A stretch of 14,344 nucleotides of DNA from JAETTH01 sp964455975 (GCA_964455975.1 CAYVYP010000038.1:1-14344); one strand, 5' to 3'; positions 8,587-14,344 are shown, counted from the first letter of the stretch. Notes: generated from the letters alone by a model not told the origin. A program made the numbers and translations.

Positions 8587-8661
8587 TGGTGACCCGTACG
8601 GGAATCGAACCCATGATTTGGCCTTGAGAGGGCCACGTCTTAACCGCTTGACCAACGGGCC
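8587..8661 (-). tRNA. tRNA-Glu (anticodon CUC)
   Basis: The reverse complement folds as a complete 75-nt cloverleaf. The acceptor stem is GGCCCGT against ACGGGTC (one G-U pair), with discriminator A and an encoded CCA. The D-arm contains GTC/GAC and the GG of the D-loop. The anticodon stem TGGCC/GGCCA encloses loop CTCTCAA with anticodon CTC (8626-8628), reading GAG. The T-arm contains TTCGATT. CUC is the less common Glu isoacceptor in very AT-rich genomes, where a UUC tRNA is normally also present elsewhere. Confidence 0.97.
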
Positions 8662-8682
8662 ATATATAAATATAACATAATA

Positions 8683-8712
8683 GTTATACCATATTTTTTA
8701 TATTCTAGTCAA
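8683..8712 (-). promoter_or_regulatory. Promoter for tRNA-Glu (and possibly the downstream membrane protein gene)
   Basis: The minus strand shows -35 TTGACT (8707-8712), an 18-bp spacer and -10 TATAAC (8683-8688) preceded by TGG, an extended -10. The -35 overlaps the mrnC stop codon. Transcription would start around 8676, about 15 nt before the mature tRNA 5' end, a normal leader length. The match and the position are both good. Confidence 0.6.
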
Positions 8713-9103
8713 TACAAAGTTCTAATATTTCTTTTAGTCTTTTATTTTGTTTAGACAAATATAAATACCCAATTAGTGCTTCAAATGCTGTTGCATACAT
8801 ATAATCTGAAAGTTCTGCATTTTTTGGAAGGTGATGATTTTCTGCATTTCTTCCTCTTCTTACTATTTCTTTTTCTTGTTCTTTTAATTCATCATATATT
8901 TTTGAAAGTATATCTGCTTGTGCCTTTGCTTTTACATATCCTATTGCTTCTACATGTAATTTATGTGCATTCATCTTTGTGTTTTCCACTAAATATGTAC
9001 GAATATATAATTCATATACACAGTCTCCCACATATGCCCATACTAATGGTGGCATTAAATTTACATCTTCTTTTGTTTTGTTTAAATCTATTAATTCTTC
9101 CAA
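8705..9103 (-). CDS. mrnC: Mini-ribonuclease 3
   Basis: MrnC is an RNase III catalytic domain without a double-stranded RNA-binding domain; it matures 23S rRNA in Bacillota. The 132-residue protein has the family motifs: PPLVWAYVGDCVYELYIR (18-35) with metal-binding Glu/Asp positions (Asp27, Glu31), VRRGRNAENHHLPKNA (81-96), and SDYMYATAFEALIGYLYL (99-116) with Asp100 and Glu108. The start codon is TTG (9101-9103), 6 nt after GGAGG. It follows rbgA by 15 bp; the pair joins an rRNA nuclease to a ribosome assembly GTPase and is probably one transcript. Confidence 0.94.
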   Translation of the reverse strand: MEELIDLNKTKEDVNLMPPLVWAYVGDCVYELYIRTYLVENTKMNAHKLHVEAIGYVKAKAQADILSKIYDELKEQEKEIVRRGRNAENHHLPKNAELSDYMYATAFEALIGYLYLSKQNKRLKEILELCID

Positions 9104-9118
9104 AATATTCCTCCATTT

Positions 9119-10075
9119 TTATACTAATTCTATTGTTATTTTTCCTAATTTTCCAGTTCTAAAATCATCTAATAATATATTTGCTATTTTTTCTTCGTCT
9201 ACTTTTCCACCAGATACAATAGCCCCTCTTTTTTTACCTATTATATGCATTATATCTAATATATTCATATTTTCATCTTGCTCTTTTTCTAATTCAGCCT
9301 TTACTTCTTCTTTATCTAATTTATATCTATCAATTAAATTATTTTCATAATTTTTTAGCATAAATTTAAAAAGCACAAATGCCACTTCAGTTTTATCTAT
9401 AATTTCATCTTTTATTGTTCCTAAAAAAGCTAAATTAAGTGCTACTTTTTGATTTTCAAATTTTGGCCATAAAACTCCTGGTGTATCTAACAATTCTATA
9501 TTATTTTCTACTCTTATCCATTGTTTTTTCTTTGTTACTCCTGGTTTATTTCCCACTTCAGCTGATGTTTTTTTAGAAATTCTATTTATAAAAGAAGATT
9601 TTCCTACATTTGGTATTCCTAATATTAATGCTCTAACAGATTTTCCTACTCTACCTTTTTCTATTAAAATTTTTGTTTCTTCTTGTGTTATTTCTTTTAT
9701 CTTTTTTAAAACTTCTTGTATTCCTTTTCCTGAATTTGAATCTGTTGCTACTGCTAAAATTCCTTGTTTATTAAAATATTCTATCCACTTATTTGTTTGT
9801 TTTTCATCTGCTAAATCACTTTTATTCAATACAACAATTCTTTTTTTATCTTGAATTATATTTTTTATATCAGGATTTTGACTAGATATAGGCGCTCTAC
9901 TATCTAAAATTTCAATTACTACATCTATTAATTTTAAGTCCTCAATTATTTGCTTTTTAGCCTTTACCATATGTCCTGGGTACCAGTTGATGTTTGTTTT
10001 GTTAGTACTTACTTCAGTATTATTAGCCTTATTTTGTTTTTTCTCTTTTATTTTTTGGTACATATTTTTTGCCAT
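9119..10075 (-). CDS. rbgA: Ribosome biogenesis GTPase RbgA (YlqF)
   Basis: RbgA is a circularly permuted GTPase needed for late 50S subunit assembly. The G motifs appear in permuted order: NKSD (G4, 84-87), GIPNVGKSS (G1, 153-161), the Pro-Gly-Val-Thr switch region (178-181) and DTPG (G3, 197-200) followed by VLWPKFE. The conserved WYPGHM is at 31-36 and the C-terminal RNA-binding domain holds GKKRGAIVSGGKVD. In Bacillus subtilis the protein begins only a few residues before the WFPGHM motif; here about 27 extra Lys/Asn/Gln-rich residues (MAKNMYQK...) precede it. ATG at 10075 has TAGGAG nearby. That extension is the segment found twice more upstream (11629-11715, 13441-13538), so this 5' end may have been supplied by an inserted element. 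The distal part, from codon 31 on, looks entirely normal. Confidence 0.95.
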   Translation of the reverse strand: MAKNMYQKIKEKKQNKANNTEVSTNKTNINWYPGHMVKAKKQIIEDLKLIDVVIEILDSRAPISSQNPDIKNIIQDKKRIVVLNKSDLADEKQTNKWIEYFNKQGILAVATDSNSGKGIQEVLKKIKEITQEETKILIEKGRVGKSVRALILGIPNVGKSSFINRISKKTSAEVGNKPGVTKKKQWIRVENNIELLDTPGVLWPKFENQKVALNLAFLGTIKDEIIDKTEVAFVLFKFMLKNYENNLIDRYKLDKEEVKAELEKEQDENMNILDIMHIIGKKRGAIVSGGKVDEEKIANILLDDFRTGKLGKITIELV

Positions 10076-10087
10076 TTTAATTATCTC

Positions 10088-11206
10088 CTATTCTCTATCA
10101 CTTGTTTTAATTACAATTAATGGAATTAAAACTTCATCATCAGTATATCCTGCATGTTGAGATTTTAATTTTTCATCTCCGTTATACAATATTGCTTTAT
10201 TAGTTTTTGCAATAGATAAGAAATTTCCAAGTAAATCTTTAAAGATTTCATTTTCGACTCCATCACCAAATAACTTACTTTTAATTATATCGTCTTTATT
10301 ATATAAATCAAAATCATTTGAAAAATATTTATGGAACAAATATTTAAATTCTTCTTTTTTATTATCTTTAACAAAAAAATTAGTTGCCCTTGGTTCTAAA
10401 GAAGTATTTTGTTCTAAGCAATCAACAATATCAGGATAGTTTTCAAGTTCTATATTATTTACTGTGATATGTCCATGATCAGCAATTACAAAAATAATAG
10501 TATCATTTAATTTTTCACTTAATCTTTTAATAAGATTATTTCTATATAAAATCAAATCATTAATTTGTCTATCTTCATTTCCTAATAAATGCATACTATG
10601 ATCCGGTTCGTCATCATATGCATAAATATATTTTTTCTCGTTTTCAGAACAAATTTTTTCTATTCTATTTACCATTTCATCTATATCACTATATGCATCT
10701 GGACCAAAAGGGAATAAACTATACGCTTTATATTTTCCTTGTTCATTTATTTCATCCATAATAGTTTTTGTTTTCATATGTTTTTTCTTATAAATTATTG
10801 CATCTTCTAAAACTTTTTCTTTTACATCGTTTTTTTCAATATTTAAAAAAGTTGTTATAGTTTTATCAATATCTTTATAATACATATTCCAGCCTAACAT
10901 TCCGCTTTCAACAGGATTAAGTCCAGTTAAAACAGAAGTTGTAGCAGCTACCGTTGTTGCAGGAAAAACAGTGGTAATTTCTTTTAATTTATTTTTTATA
11001 AAAAACGAATCTCTTGGTATTGTTCTTTCTAATATGTTATTTCCCATTCCATCAAATAAAATGGTTACCACATTTTTGGGTTTATTTTCTTCCAATATTT
11101 TATCAATATATTCTAATGTCTTGTGCCCATTTTTAAGTCCAAAATATTTTCTTATCGAGCAAGCAAAATTAGTTATACATTCATTATAATTATTTTTCAC
11201 TCTCAT
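10088..11206 (-). CDS. Alkaline phosphatase superfamily phosphodiesterase / nucleotide pyrophosphatase-type protein
   Basis: The 372-residue protein has all the metal and nucleophile motifs of the type I phosphodiesterase/nucleotide pyrophosphatase group: ILFDGMGNN (49-57, Asp52), FPATTVAATTSVLTG (81-95, with the nucleophile Thr around 89-90), DEPDHSMHLLG (199-209, Asp202 and His206), IADHGH (241-246, Asp243 and His244), and QHAGYTDDE near the C-terminus (His about 350). Two zinc-type sites are therefore intact and it should be an active hydrolase of phosphodiester or phosphomonoester bonds; the substrate is unknown. No signal peptide is seen, suggesting a cytoplasmic enzyme. ATG at 11206 follows GAAGGGA. 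That ribosome binding site lies within a decayed RhuM gene fragment, so the gene now depends on foreign upstream DNA. It ends 12 bp before rbgA. Confidence 0.88.
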   Translation of the reverse strand: MRVKNNYNECITNFACSIRKYFGLKNGHKTLEYIDKILEENKPKNVVTILFDGMGNNILERTIPRDSFFIKNKLKEITTVFPATTVAATTSVLTGLNPVESGMLGWNMYYKDIDKTITTFLNIEKNDVKEKVLEDAIIYKKKHMKTKTIMDEINEQGKYKAYSLFPFGPDAYSDIDEMVNRIEKICSENEKKYIYAYDDEPDHSMHLLGNEDRQINDLILYRNNLIKRLSEKLNDTIIFVIADHGHITVNNIELENYPDIVDCLEQNTSLEPRATNFFVKDNKKEEFKYLFHKYFSNDFDLYNKDDIIKSKLFGDGVENEIFKDLLGNFLSIAKTNKAILYNGDEKLKSQHAGYTDDEVLIPLIVIKTSDRE

Positions 11207-11207
11207 T

Positions 11208-11443
11208 TTTTCTATTCCCTTCTTTTTGAACTATTCGAAAATTTCGAATAGTTGATTCTTCATTCAATTCATTATCATCATATATTTTTTTATATGATAA
11301 TTTATTGTATTAGCTTCTACATCATATAAAGATGCTAACATTTTTTGAGTTAACCAAATATTTTCATCTTCATATCTAATTTCAATTCCAACTTCTCCAG
11401 ATGAAGCAATATAAGTTAAATATTCTGCTCCTTTTTCTATTTT
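11208..11443 (-). pseudogene. N-terminal fragment of a RhuM-family gene, frameshifted
   Basis: Translation from 11443 gives IEKGAEYLTYIASSGEVG, then IRYEDENIWLTQKMLASLYD and NTINYHIKK, matching the start of RhuM-family proteins (often annotated virulence protein RhuM), including the ENIWLTQK motif. A 7-A run (complement of 11285-11291) is one base short: restoring one A continues the family sequence as IYDDNELNEESTIRNFRIVQKEGNRK, after which homology ends where the phosphodiesterase gene begins. The start codon is missing (a stop lies just before IEKG) and about the last three quarters of the gene are gone. It is a relic, but its last part supplies the ribosome binding site of the next gene. 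Confidence 0.75.
11229..11253. repeat. 25-nt near-perfect palindrome upstream of the phosphodiesterase gene
   Basis: AACTATTCGAAA (11229-11240) and TTTCGAATAGTT (11242-11253) are exact reverse complements separated by a single base. It ends 23 nt before the ATG at 11206. It lies inside the RhuM relic, encoding Thr-Ile-Arg-Asn-Phe-Arg-Ile-Val. It could be an operator-like dyad or an RNA hairpin next to the ribosome binding site, or partly a coincidence of coding sequence. No known regulator box was recognised. Confidence 0.6.
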
Positions 11444-11444
11444 T

Positions 11445-11510
11445 TAGAGGGGGCTTCAAGCGTGTAATCACCTTACTAATTCTACCCTAAATATGACTTG
11501 ATTTTAACAA
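11445..11510 (-). promoter_or_regulatory. Promoter-like region followed by a half terminator stem
   Basis: On the minus strand, TTAAAA (11502-11507), 17 bp and TAGAAT (11479-11484) resemble a promoter; an alternative -35, TTGTTA (11505-11510), has 20-bp spacing. About 20 nt further on is a GC-rich run, AAGCCCCCTCTA (complement of about 11445-11456), very unlike the surroundings. It looks like the left half of a terminator stem whose right half (TAGAGGGGGCTT) is missing because the RhuM fragment starts there. This may be the beginning of a lost small RNA gene or the end of an element. The identification is tentative. Confidence 0.3.
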
Positions 11511-11580
11511 TTTTTTATAAAAATATAACTTTTTTATGCTTTTTTTAATAAAATGTGTAGGAAGCAAATTAGCGTAATTC

Positions 11581-11598
11581 CTTTATTTATAATGGGTT
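11581..11598 (-). repeat. Junction motif, copy A (AACCCATTATAAATAAAG)
   Basis: This 18-nt motif lies 31 nt past the point where the 11629-11715 copy of the rbgA 5' end stops matching rbgA. A copy differing at one base lies 30 nt past the corresponding point of the other fragment (13397-13414). The motif contains a short dyad (TTTAT...ATAAA in the other copy). Similar position relative to both junctions suggests an element end or recombinase site. Confidence 0.55.
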
Positions 11599-11628
11599 TG
11601 CTAGAGGGTTTCAATTAATCGTAATCAA

Positions 11629-11715
11629 TCAGTTGATATTTGTTTTATTTTCTATTTCTTTGCTGTTGTTTTTATCTTTTCGTTCTTCTCTTTTTTGATA
11701 CATATTTTTTGCCAT
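11629..11715 (-). pseudogene. Orphan 5' fragment of rbgA, copy 2
   Basis: The segment starts with ATG at 11715, has AAAGGAGG about 9 nt upstream, and encodes 28 residues beginning MAKNMYQKREERK and ending NKTNIN before a TGA stop. The live RbgA begins MAKNMYQKIKEKK and reads NKTNINWYPGHM at the same place. Nucleotide similarity covers the ribosome binding site region, the first 17 nt exactly, and the end ATCAACTG; it then stops at the Trp codon. The interior is clearly diverged, so it is not a recent duplicate. Its ribosome binding site lies within the last codons of the upstream HAD fusion gene (stop at 11718), as expected for a functional gene pair before interruption. It might still be translated as a short peptide. 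Confidence 0.8.
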
Positions 11716-11717
11716 GA

Positions 11718-13286
11718 TTAATTACCTCCTTTTAAAATTCCCTTGCCCATTTTTATACTATTGCCATTTATTAAATATTGTTTGATAGATTTTTGTAAAG
11801 ATGTTTCTTCATTTAATTCATTATAATTATTTATTTCTTTTTTTTGATATACAAAATTCAATATATCTTTTATGCAATCATTTCCTTCTTCAACATCAAA
11901 TAATTCAAAAAAATTATATATATTTGAATTTGTTTCTACTATATCATGAATTTGCTTGCTAAGTAACCATGAATTACAGTTATATTTATAATCATCAATC
12001 TCAAAATACTTTTTAATATAACTTTTAGATTGTTTTATCGATTTTAAAACATCTTTAATATTTAATTTACCATCTGAAGGAATATGAATTTTAACGGAGT
12101 GTTCATTTTCAAATTCATATTGTAATCTACCTACTTCAATTATTCTTGCATTTATAAAATAAGCACCCCATAGCATTTGAGAAACTCTTATACCATCATA
12201 CTTCTTGATTTTAACATCATTAATCAAACACTCTCTAACTCTCTTTTTATGTATACTGATTTGTTTATCATTAAAACTATGTTCATTCATATTTCGTTTG
12301 TGAAATTCAAAACCACTAAGTAATAATAAACTTGTCACATATAGTTTTATTCTCTGTGTAAATAAGGATTCAACAGAATCAATATTCCATAATTTTTCAA
12401 TTTTATTTGTTTTATCAATAAACAATATATCATAAATATCACTAAATTCTTTTATTAATTCTTTACTTTGATTGATATATTCAAAACATTCAAGGCAATT
12501 TAGTTTATAATTTTCATCATTTATTTCATAAAATGATAAAGCTTCTTTTATTATATTATACATATTACTCATCTTCTTTTTTTCTACTTGTAATACTTTT
12601 TTTAATAAAGTAGATACACTAGCAACTTCTTCTTTTGCTACTTCCTTTAATTCTTTCACTGATTTTTTCATGCAATAACCATTAAATTCTTTTATCATTT
12701 TTATATCACTATATCCATCGCCAATAGTAAAAATATTATCTTTATTTATATTCAATTTATTCATTATCCTACATATTGCATATGATTTATCTGTTTCACT
12801 TGCTGTGATTTCAACACTATTAAAAGATACATAATATGCATTTACATATTTATTATACTTTTTATTTAGAAGTTGACTTATCTTTAACGCTTCTTCTTTA
12901 GAATTATATTTAACATTTATTTTGGTTAAATTATTGCATTCAAAGTTTGTATAATTTTTTATTTTTTGACAACAAAAATAATTTAAACTTTTTTCTAATT
13001 GTAAATCTTTTTTTATTTTTGATATTATTTCATTAGATATAGATATATTTAATAATATATTATCATTCGCATCCATTATAGTAGCACCATGATTTAAAAT
13101 AACATAATCATAATTAAATTTATATTTTAGAAGTTTAGTATTAAAATCAGTGTAGCTCCTTCCTGTTGCAATAACAAAAATATTACCTAAATTTCTAAAT
13201 TTATTCACATACTTTTTATTCAATTCAATATCATCGTCATTAATATAAAAAGTTTGATCATAATCAGTTACTATCATTTTTTTCAT
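11718..13286 (-). CDS. HAD-family (Cof-type) phosphatase fused to an acyltransferase-like GNAT_C domain
   Basis: The first about 240 residues form a Cof-type HAD hydrolase with all four motifs: DYDQT (nucleophile Asp), VIATGRS (Thr), Lys in TDKSYAI, and GDGYSDIKMI; a C2-type cap lies between. From about residue 245 to the end the sequence resembles the second family often annotated acyltransferase domain-containing protein (NAT_N/GNAT_C type): LGxLQ-like VGRLQYEFE, KIHIPSDGKLN, NCNSWLLS, SNIYNFFELF and the C-terminal EETSLQKSIKQYLINGN. These two parts are continuous in one frame. Start: ATG at 13286 (giving MKKMIVTDYD) has GGAG 9 nt upstream; an in-frame ATG at 13301 lacks a ribosome binding site of its own. 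Function is unknown; small-molecule dephosphorylation and acyl transfer are inferences. It sits between two orphan rbgA starts and is the cargo of that unit. Confidence 0.8.
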   Translation of the reverse strand: MKKMIVTDYDQTFYINDDDIELNKKYVNKFRNLGNIFVIATGRSYTDFNTKLLKYKFNYDYVILNHGATIMDANDNILLNISISNEIISKIKKDLQLEKSLNYFCCQKIKNYTNFECNNLTKINVKYNSKEEALKISQLLNKKYNKYVNAYYVSFNSVEITASETDKSYAICRIMNKLNINKDNIFTIGDGYSDIKMIKEFNGYCMKKSVKELKEVAKEEVASVSTLLKKVLQVEKKKMSNMYNIIKEALSFYEINDENYKLNCLECFEYINQSKELIKEFSDIYDILFIDKTNKIEKLWNIDSVESLFTQRIKLYVTSLLLLSGFEFHKRNMNEHSFNDKQISIHKKRVRECLINDVKIKKYDGIRVSQMLWGAYFINARIIEVGRLQYEFENEHSVKIHIPSDGKLNIKDVLKSIKQSKSYIKKYFEIDDYKYNCNSWLLSKQIHDIVETNSNIYNFFELFDVEEGNDCIKDILNFVYQKKEINNYNELNEETSLQKSIKQYLINGNSIKMGKGILKGGN

Positions 13287-13309
13287 TCTTCTCATCTCCA
13301 TTTCATTTA

Positions 13310-13332
13310 GTTTTTCTTATGTCCCCACTACC
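13310..13332 (-). repeat. Imperfect direct repeat, right member near the HAD gene start
   Basis: The minus-strand text GGTAGTGGGGACATAAG with following A residues resembles GGTAAGTGGAGACATTAA at 13422-13445, about 110 bp away in the same orientation. The second member begins at the exact end of the 13441-13538 rbgA fragment. It may mark element ends or a duplication made during insertion. Similarity is about 80% over about 24 nt, and chance cannot be ruled out in A-rich sequence, though the GTGG.GACAT core is unusual here. Confidence 0.4.
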
Positions 13333-13396
13333 TCTTTTTTTATTAAATTTCGTTCAAAAAGTATCATAATATGCAAAAAGAACTTATCATTTTTTT

Positions 13397-13414
13397 CTTT
13401 ATTTATAAAGGGTT
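13397..13414 (-). repeat. Junction motif, copy B (AACCCTTTATAAATAAAG)
   Basis: This is the second copy of the 18-nt motif seen at 11581-11598, identical at 17 of 18 positions. It lies 30 nt past the Trp codon position of the 13441-13538 rbgA fragment. It contains the dyad CTTTAT-AA-ATAAAG. Flanking sequence also aligns loosely (ATTAA...AAACC before it), but nothing beyond it does. Confidence 0.55.
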
Positions 13415-13440
13415 AAGTATGGTTTTTTTAATGTCTCCAC

Positions 13441-13538
13441 TTACCATGAAATTTTTGTAACTTCTTTATTTTCATCATTATTTTCTAATCTTTTCTGTTT
13501 TCTTTCTTCTCTTTTTTGATACATATTTTTTGTCATAT
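13441..13538 (-). pseudogene. Orphan 5' fragment of rbgA, copy 3 (frameshifted)
   Basis: The ATG at 13538 has AAGGAG upstream and starts MTKNMYQKREERK. Its first 33 nt match copy 2 at all but one position. The frame breaks in an A run (complement of about 13498-13503) and reaches a TAG soon after. In the shifted frame it continues ENNDENKEVTKISW, the counterpart of the live NTEVSTNKTNINW, then TAA. The match to rbgA ends at TGGTA, the Trp-Tyr codons, the same place as copy 2. Decay by frameshift and two stops suggests it is the older of the two remnants. It follows a GNAT remnant by 29 bp. Confidence 0.75.
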
Positions 13539-13567
13539 TAATCACTGACTCCTTCCGTAACTACTTA

Positions 13568-13792
13568 TTATACGTCCTTTTCATAAACAACTTTTTGTTT
13601 TGTATACCCTAAATGCTCATACATCTCTTTTGCATTATTATTAAATTCCCAACAACAGAATTCTATTTTCTTGCAGTTTTCTTCTTTAGCTATATTTCCT
13701 AATTTATTTATCAATATTTTTCCATAACCACTATTTCTATATTCTACATCAATAACTAATTCATATTTATCTCTCTTTCTACAGCTTATTAT
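13568..13792 (-). pseudogene. C-terminal fragment of a GNAT acetyltransferase
   Basis: The frame closed by TAA at 13568-13570 encodes about 67 residues: DKYELVIDVEYRNSGYGK (motif A with the RxxGxG acetyl-CoA loop), then IEFCCWEFNNNAKEMYEHLGY (motif B region with Asn-Ala...Tyr...Leu-Gly-Tyr), ending VVYEKDV. This is the second half of a GNAT domain. There is no start codon and an in-frame stop lies at 13793-13795; the 5' half is missing where the frame meets the end of the RhuM-type gene (stop at 13779). It is most likely a truncated gene. Confidence 0.75.
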
Positions 13793-14344
13793 TTATCTTA
13801 TTTTCTTCTAAATATTTTTTATACATCTCATCCATTGAAGAAATGTGTTCTTTGTCCTGAATAATCCTATATTTTTCATATTCACTTTCAGCTTTATTTA
13901 TTGCATCTTTATGTGAGATGTTACCAGAATTTTTCAAAATATTTTTTCTTCTAAATTTTAATAAATCATCAGTTGCATTGATCCAATCTTGCATTGTCAT
14001 AATATGTCTTTCTTTTGCTTCATCTTCTGCAAAAACTAAAAACATATTTGTTAAATCATTTAGTTTATTTAATTCTTCTTCATTTAAATAGTTTTTAGCA
14101 ACACTAACATCATATTTATATATTAAACCATCTGGACTATTTTTCCAATTATTAAGTCCCATATTTTCTTTATTTGAGTCGACTCTATTATATATAAGTT
14201 CTGCTGCAGTATGCCCAGAAATAGCATAATGAAGTTTGTTTTGAACAATTTTAAAGAAAGTATAAGCTTCTTTTGATTTAGGATTATAATCTGTAGATGT
14301 TGCAATGAATAAATCAGTTATTTTTTGATAAGACATTCTTTCAC
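13779..14344 (-). CDS. RhuM-family protein, C-terminal part (gene runs off the window)
   Basis: The frame is open to the right edge of the window (Glu-Arg precede the first Met), so the start is outside. The visible 185-plus residues match the C-terminal half of RhuM-family proteins: YQKITDLFIATSTDYNPKS (3-21), TFFKIVQNKLHYAISGHTAAE (26-46), IYNRVDSNKENMGLNNW (48-64), VAKNYLNEEELNKLNDL (79-95), and SHKDAINKAESEYEKYR (146-162). RhuM homologues are common on genomic islands and near restriction or mobile genes; their biochemical role is not established. The internal Met at 14336 is probably not the true start. Together with the N-terminal relic at 11208-11443 it shows two RhuM-derived pieces in the region. 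Confidence 0.85.
   Translation of the reverse strand, partial: ERMSYQKITDLFIATSTDYNPKSKEAYTFFKIVQNKLHYAISGHTAAELIYNRVDSNKENMGLNNWKNSPDGLIYKYDVSVAKNYLNEEELNKLNDLTNMFLVFAEDEAKERHIMTMQDWINATDDLLKFRRKNILKNSGNISHKDAINKAESEYEKYRIIQDKEHISSMDEMYKKYLEENKINNKL

Noticed and set aside
11229..11253. LexA (SOS) box
   Set aside because: The dyad lacks the CGAAC...GTTCG arrangement and its 1-nt centre does not fit.
9980..13538. Recent tandem duplication of the rbgA start
   Set aside because: The live copy differs from the others at many positions after the first eight codons, and the DNA flanking each copy is unrelated, so a recent duplication does not fit.
11208..14344. One RhuM gene simply split by insertion of the HAD unit
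   Set aside because: The N-terminal fragment lies downstream of the C-terminal half on the same strand, so a plain insertion cannot produce this order.
10076..14344. Insertion sequence, transposase or integrase gene explaining the accessory region
   Set aside because: No transposase, serine or tyrosine recombinase motifs were found in any frame here; if one exists it is outside the window.
1..14344. CRISPR array or integron attC sites
   Set aside because: No regularly spaced identical repeats and no attC-like paired core sites were seen; the rbgA-start repeats are too few, too long and gene-derived.

Overview
This is AT-rich DNA, roughly one quarter G+C by eye. It carries a germination protease, Clostridia-type start regions (strong AGGAGG-like ribosome binding sites, several TTG starts) and a Bacillota-style set of housekeeping genes. 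The best guess is a chromosomal segment of a low-GC, spore-forming Clostridia-like bacterium, possibly an uncultured gut lineage. UGG is used for Trp and no reassigned stop codons are needed. Nearly all genes are on the minus strand; only a TraX-family membrane protein gene at the left end is on the plus strand.

Left edge (1-423): no gene, but a perfect 24-bp inverted repeat (107-130 / 265-288) sits inside a larger, weaker palindrome. The traX-like gene (424-1095) then converges, with a 4-bp gap, on a minus-strand cluster read right to left: murB, a YvcK-like protein with degenerate signature motifs, a glycogen-debranching-type glucosidase, holA and gpr. Spacings are short and each start has a Shine-Dalgarno, so this is probably one operon. 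A candidate promoter lies at 7801-7829, just right of murB.

Middle (7851-10075): a Bax inhibitor-1 family membrane protein gene with a 17-bp-stem terminator behind it, tRNA-Glu(CUC) with its own promoter, mrnC (Mini-RNase III) and rbgA (50S assembly GTPase). These are ordinary core genes.

Right third (10076-14344): accessory and the most interesting part. Upstream of rbgA lie a phosphodiesterase/alkaline-phosphatase-family gene, a HAD phosphatase fused to an acyltransferase-like (GNAT_C-type) domain, and broken pieces of RhuM-family and GNAT genes. The 5' end of rbgA (ribosome binding site plus about 28-31 codons) occurs three times in the same orientation: the live gene at 10075, a copy at 11715 and a copy at 13538. 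Both extra copies lose the match at the same place, the codons for N-W-Y of the rbgA Asn-Trp-Tyr-Pro-Gly-His-Met motif. Both are followed, after 30-31 nt, by an almost identical 18-nt motif. This divides the region into two cargo units of about 1.65 and 1.8 kb, each ending in a fresh rbgA start. My reading is repeated site-specific insertion into rbgA near codon 31, each insertion rebuilding the gene by bringing its own promoter-proximal end. No recombinase gene is visible in the window, so the mechanism is inferred.
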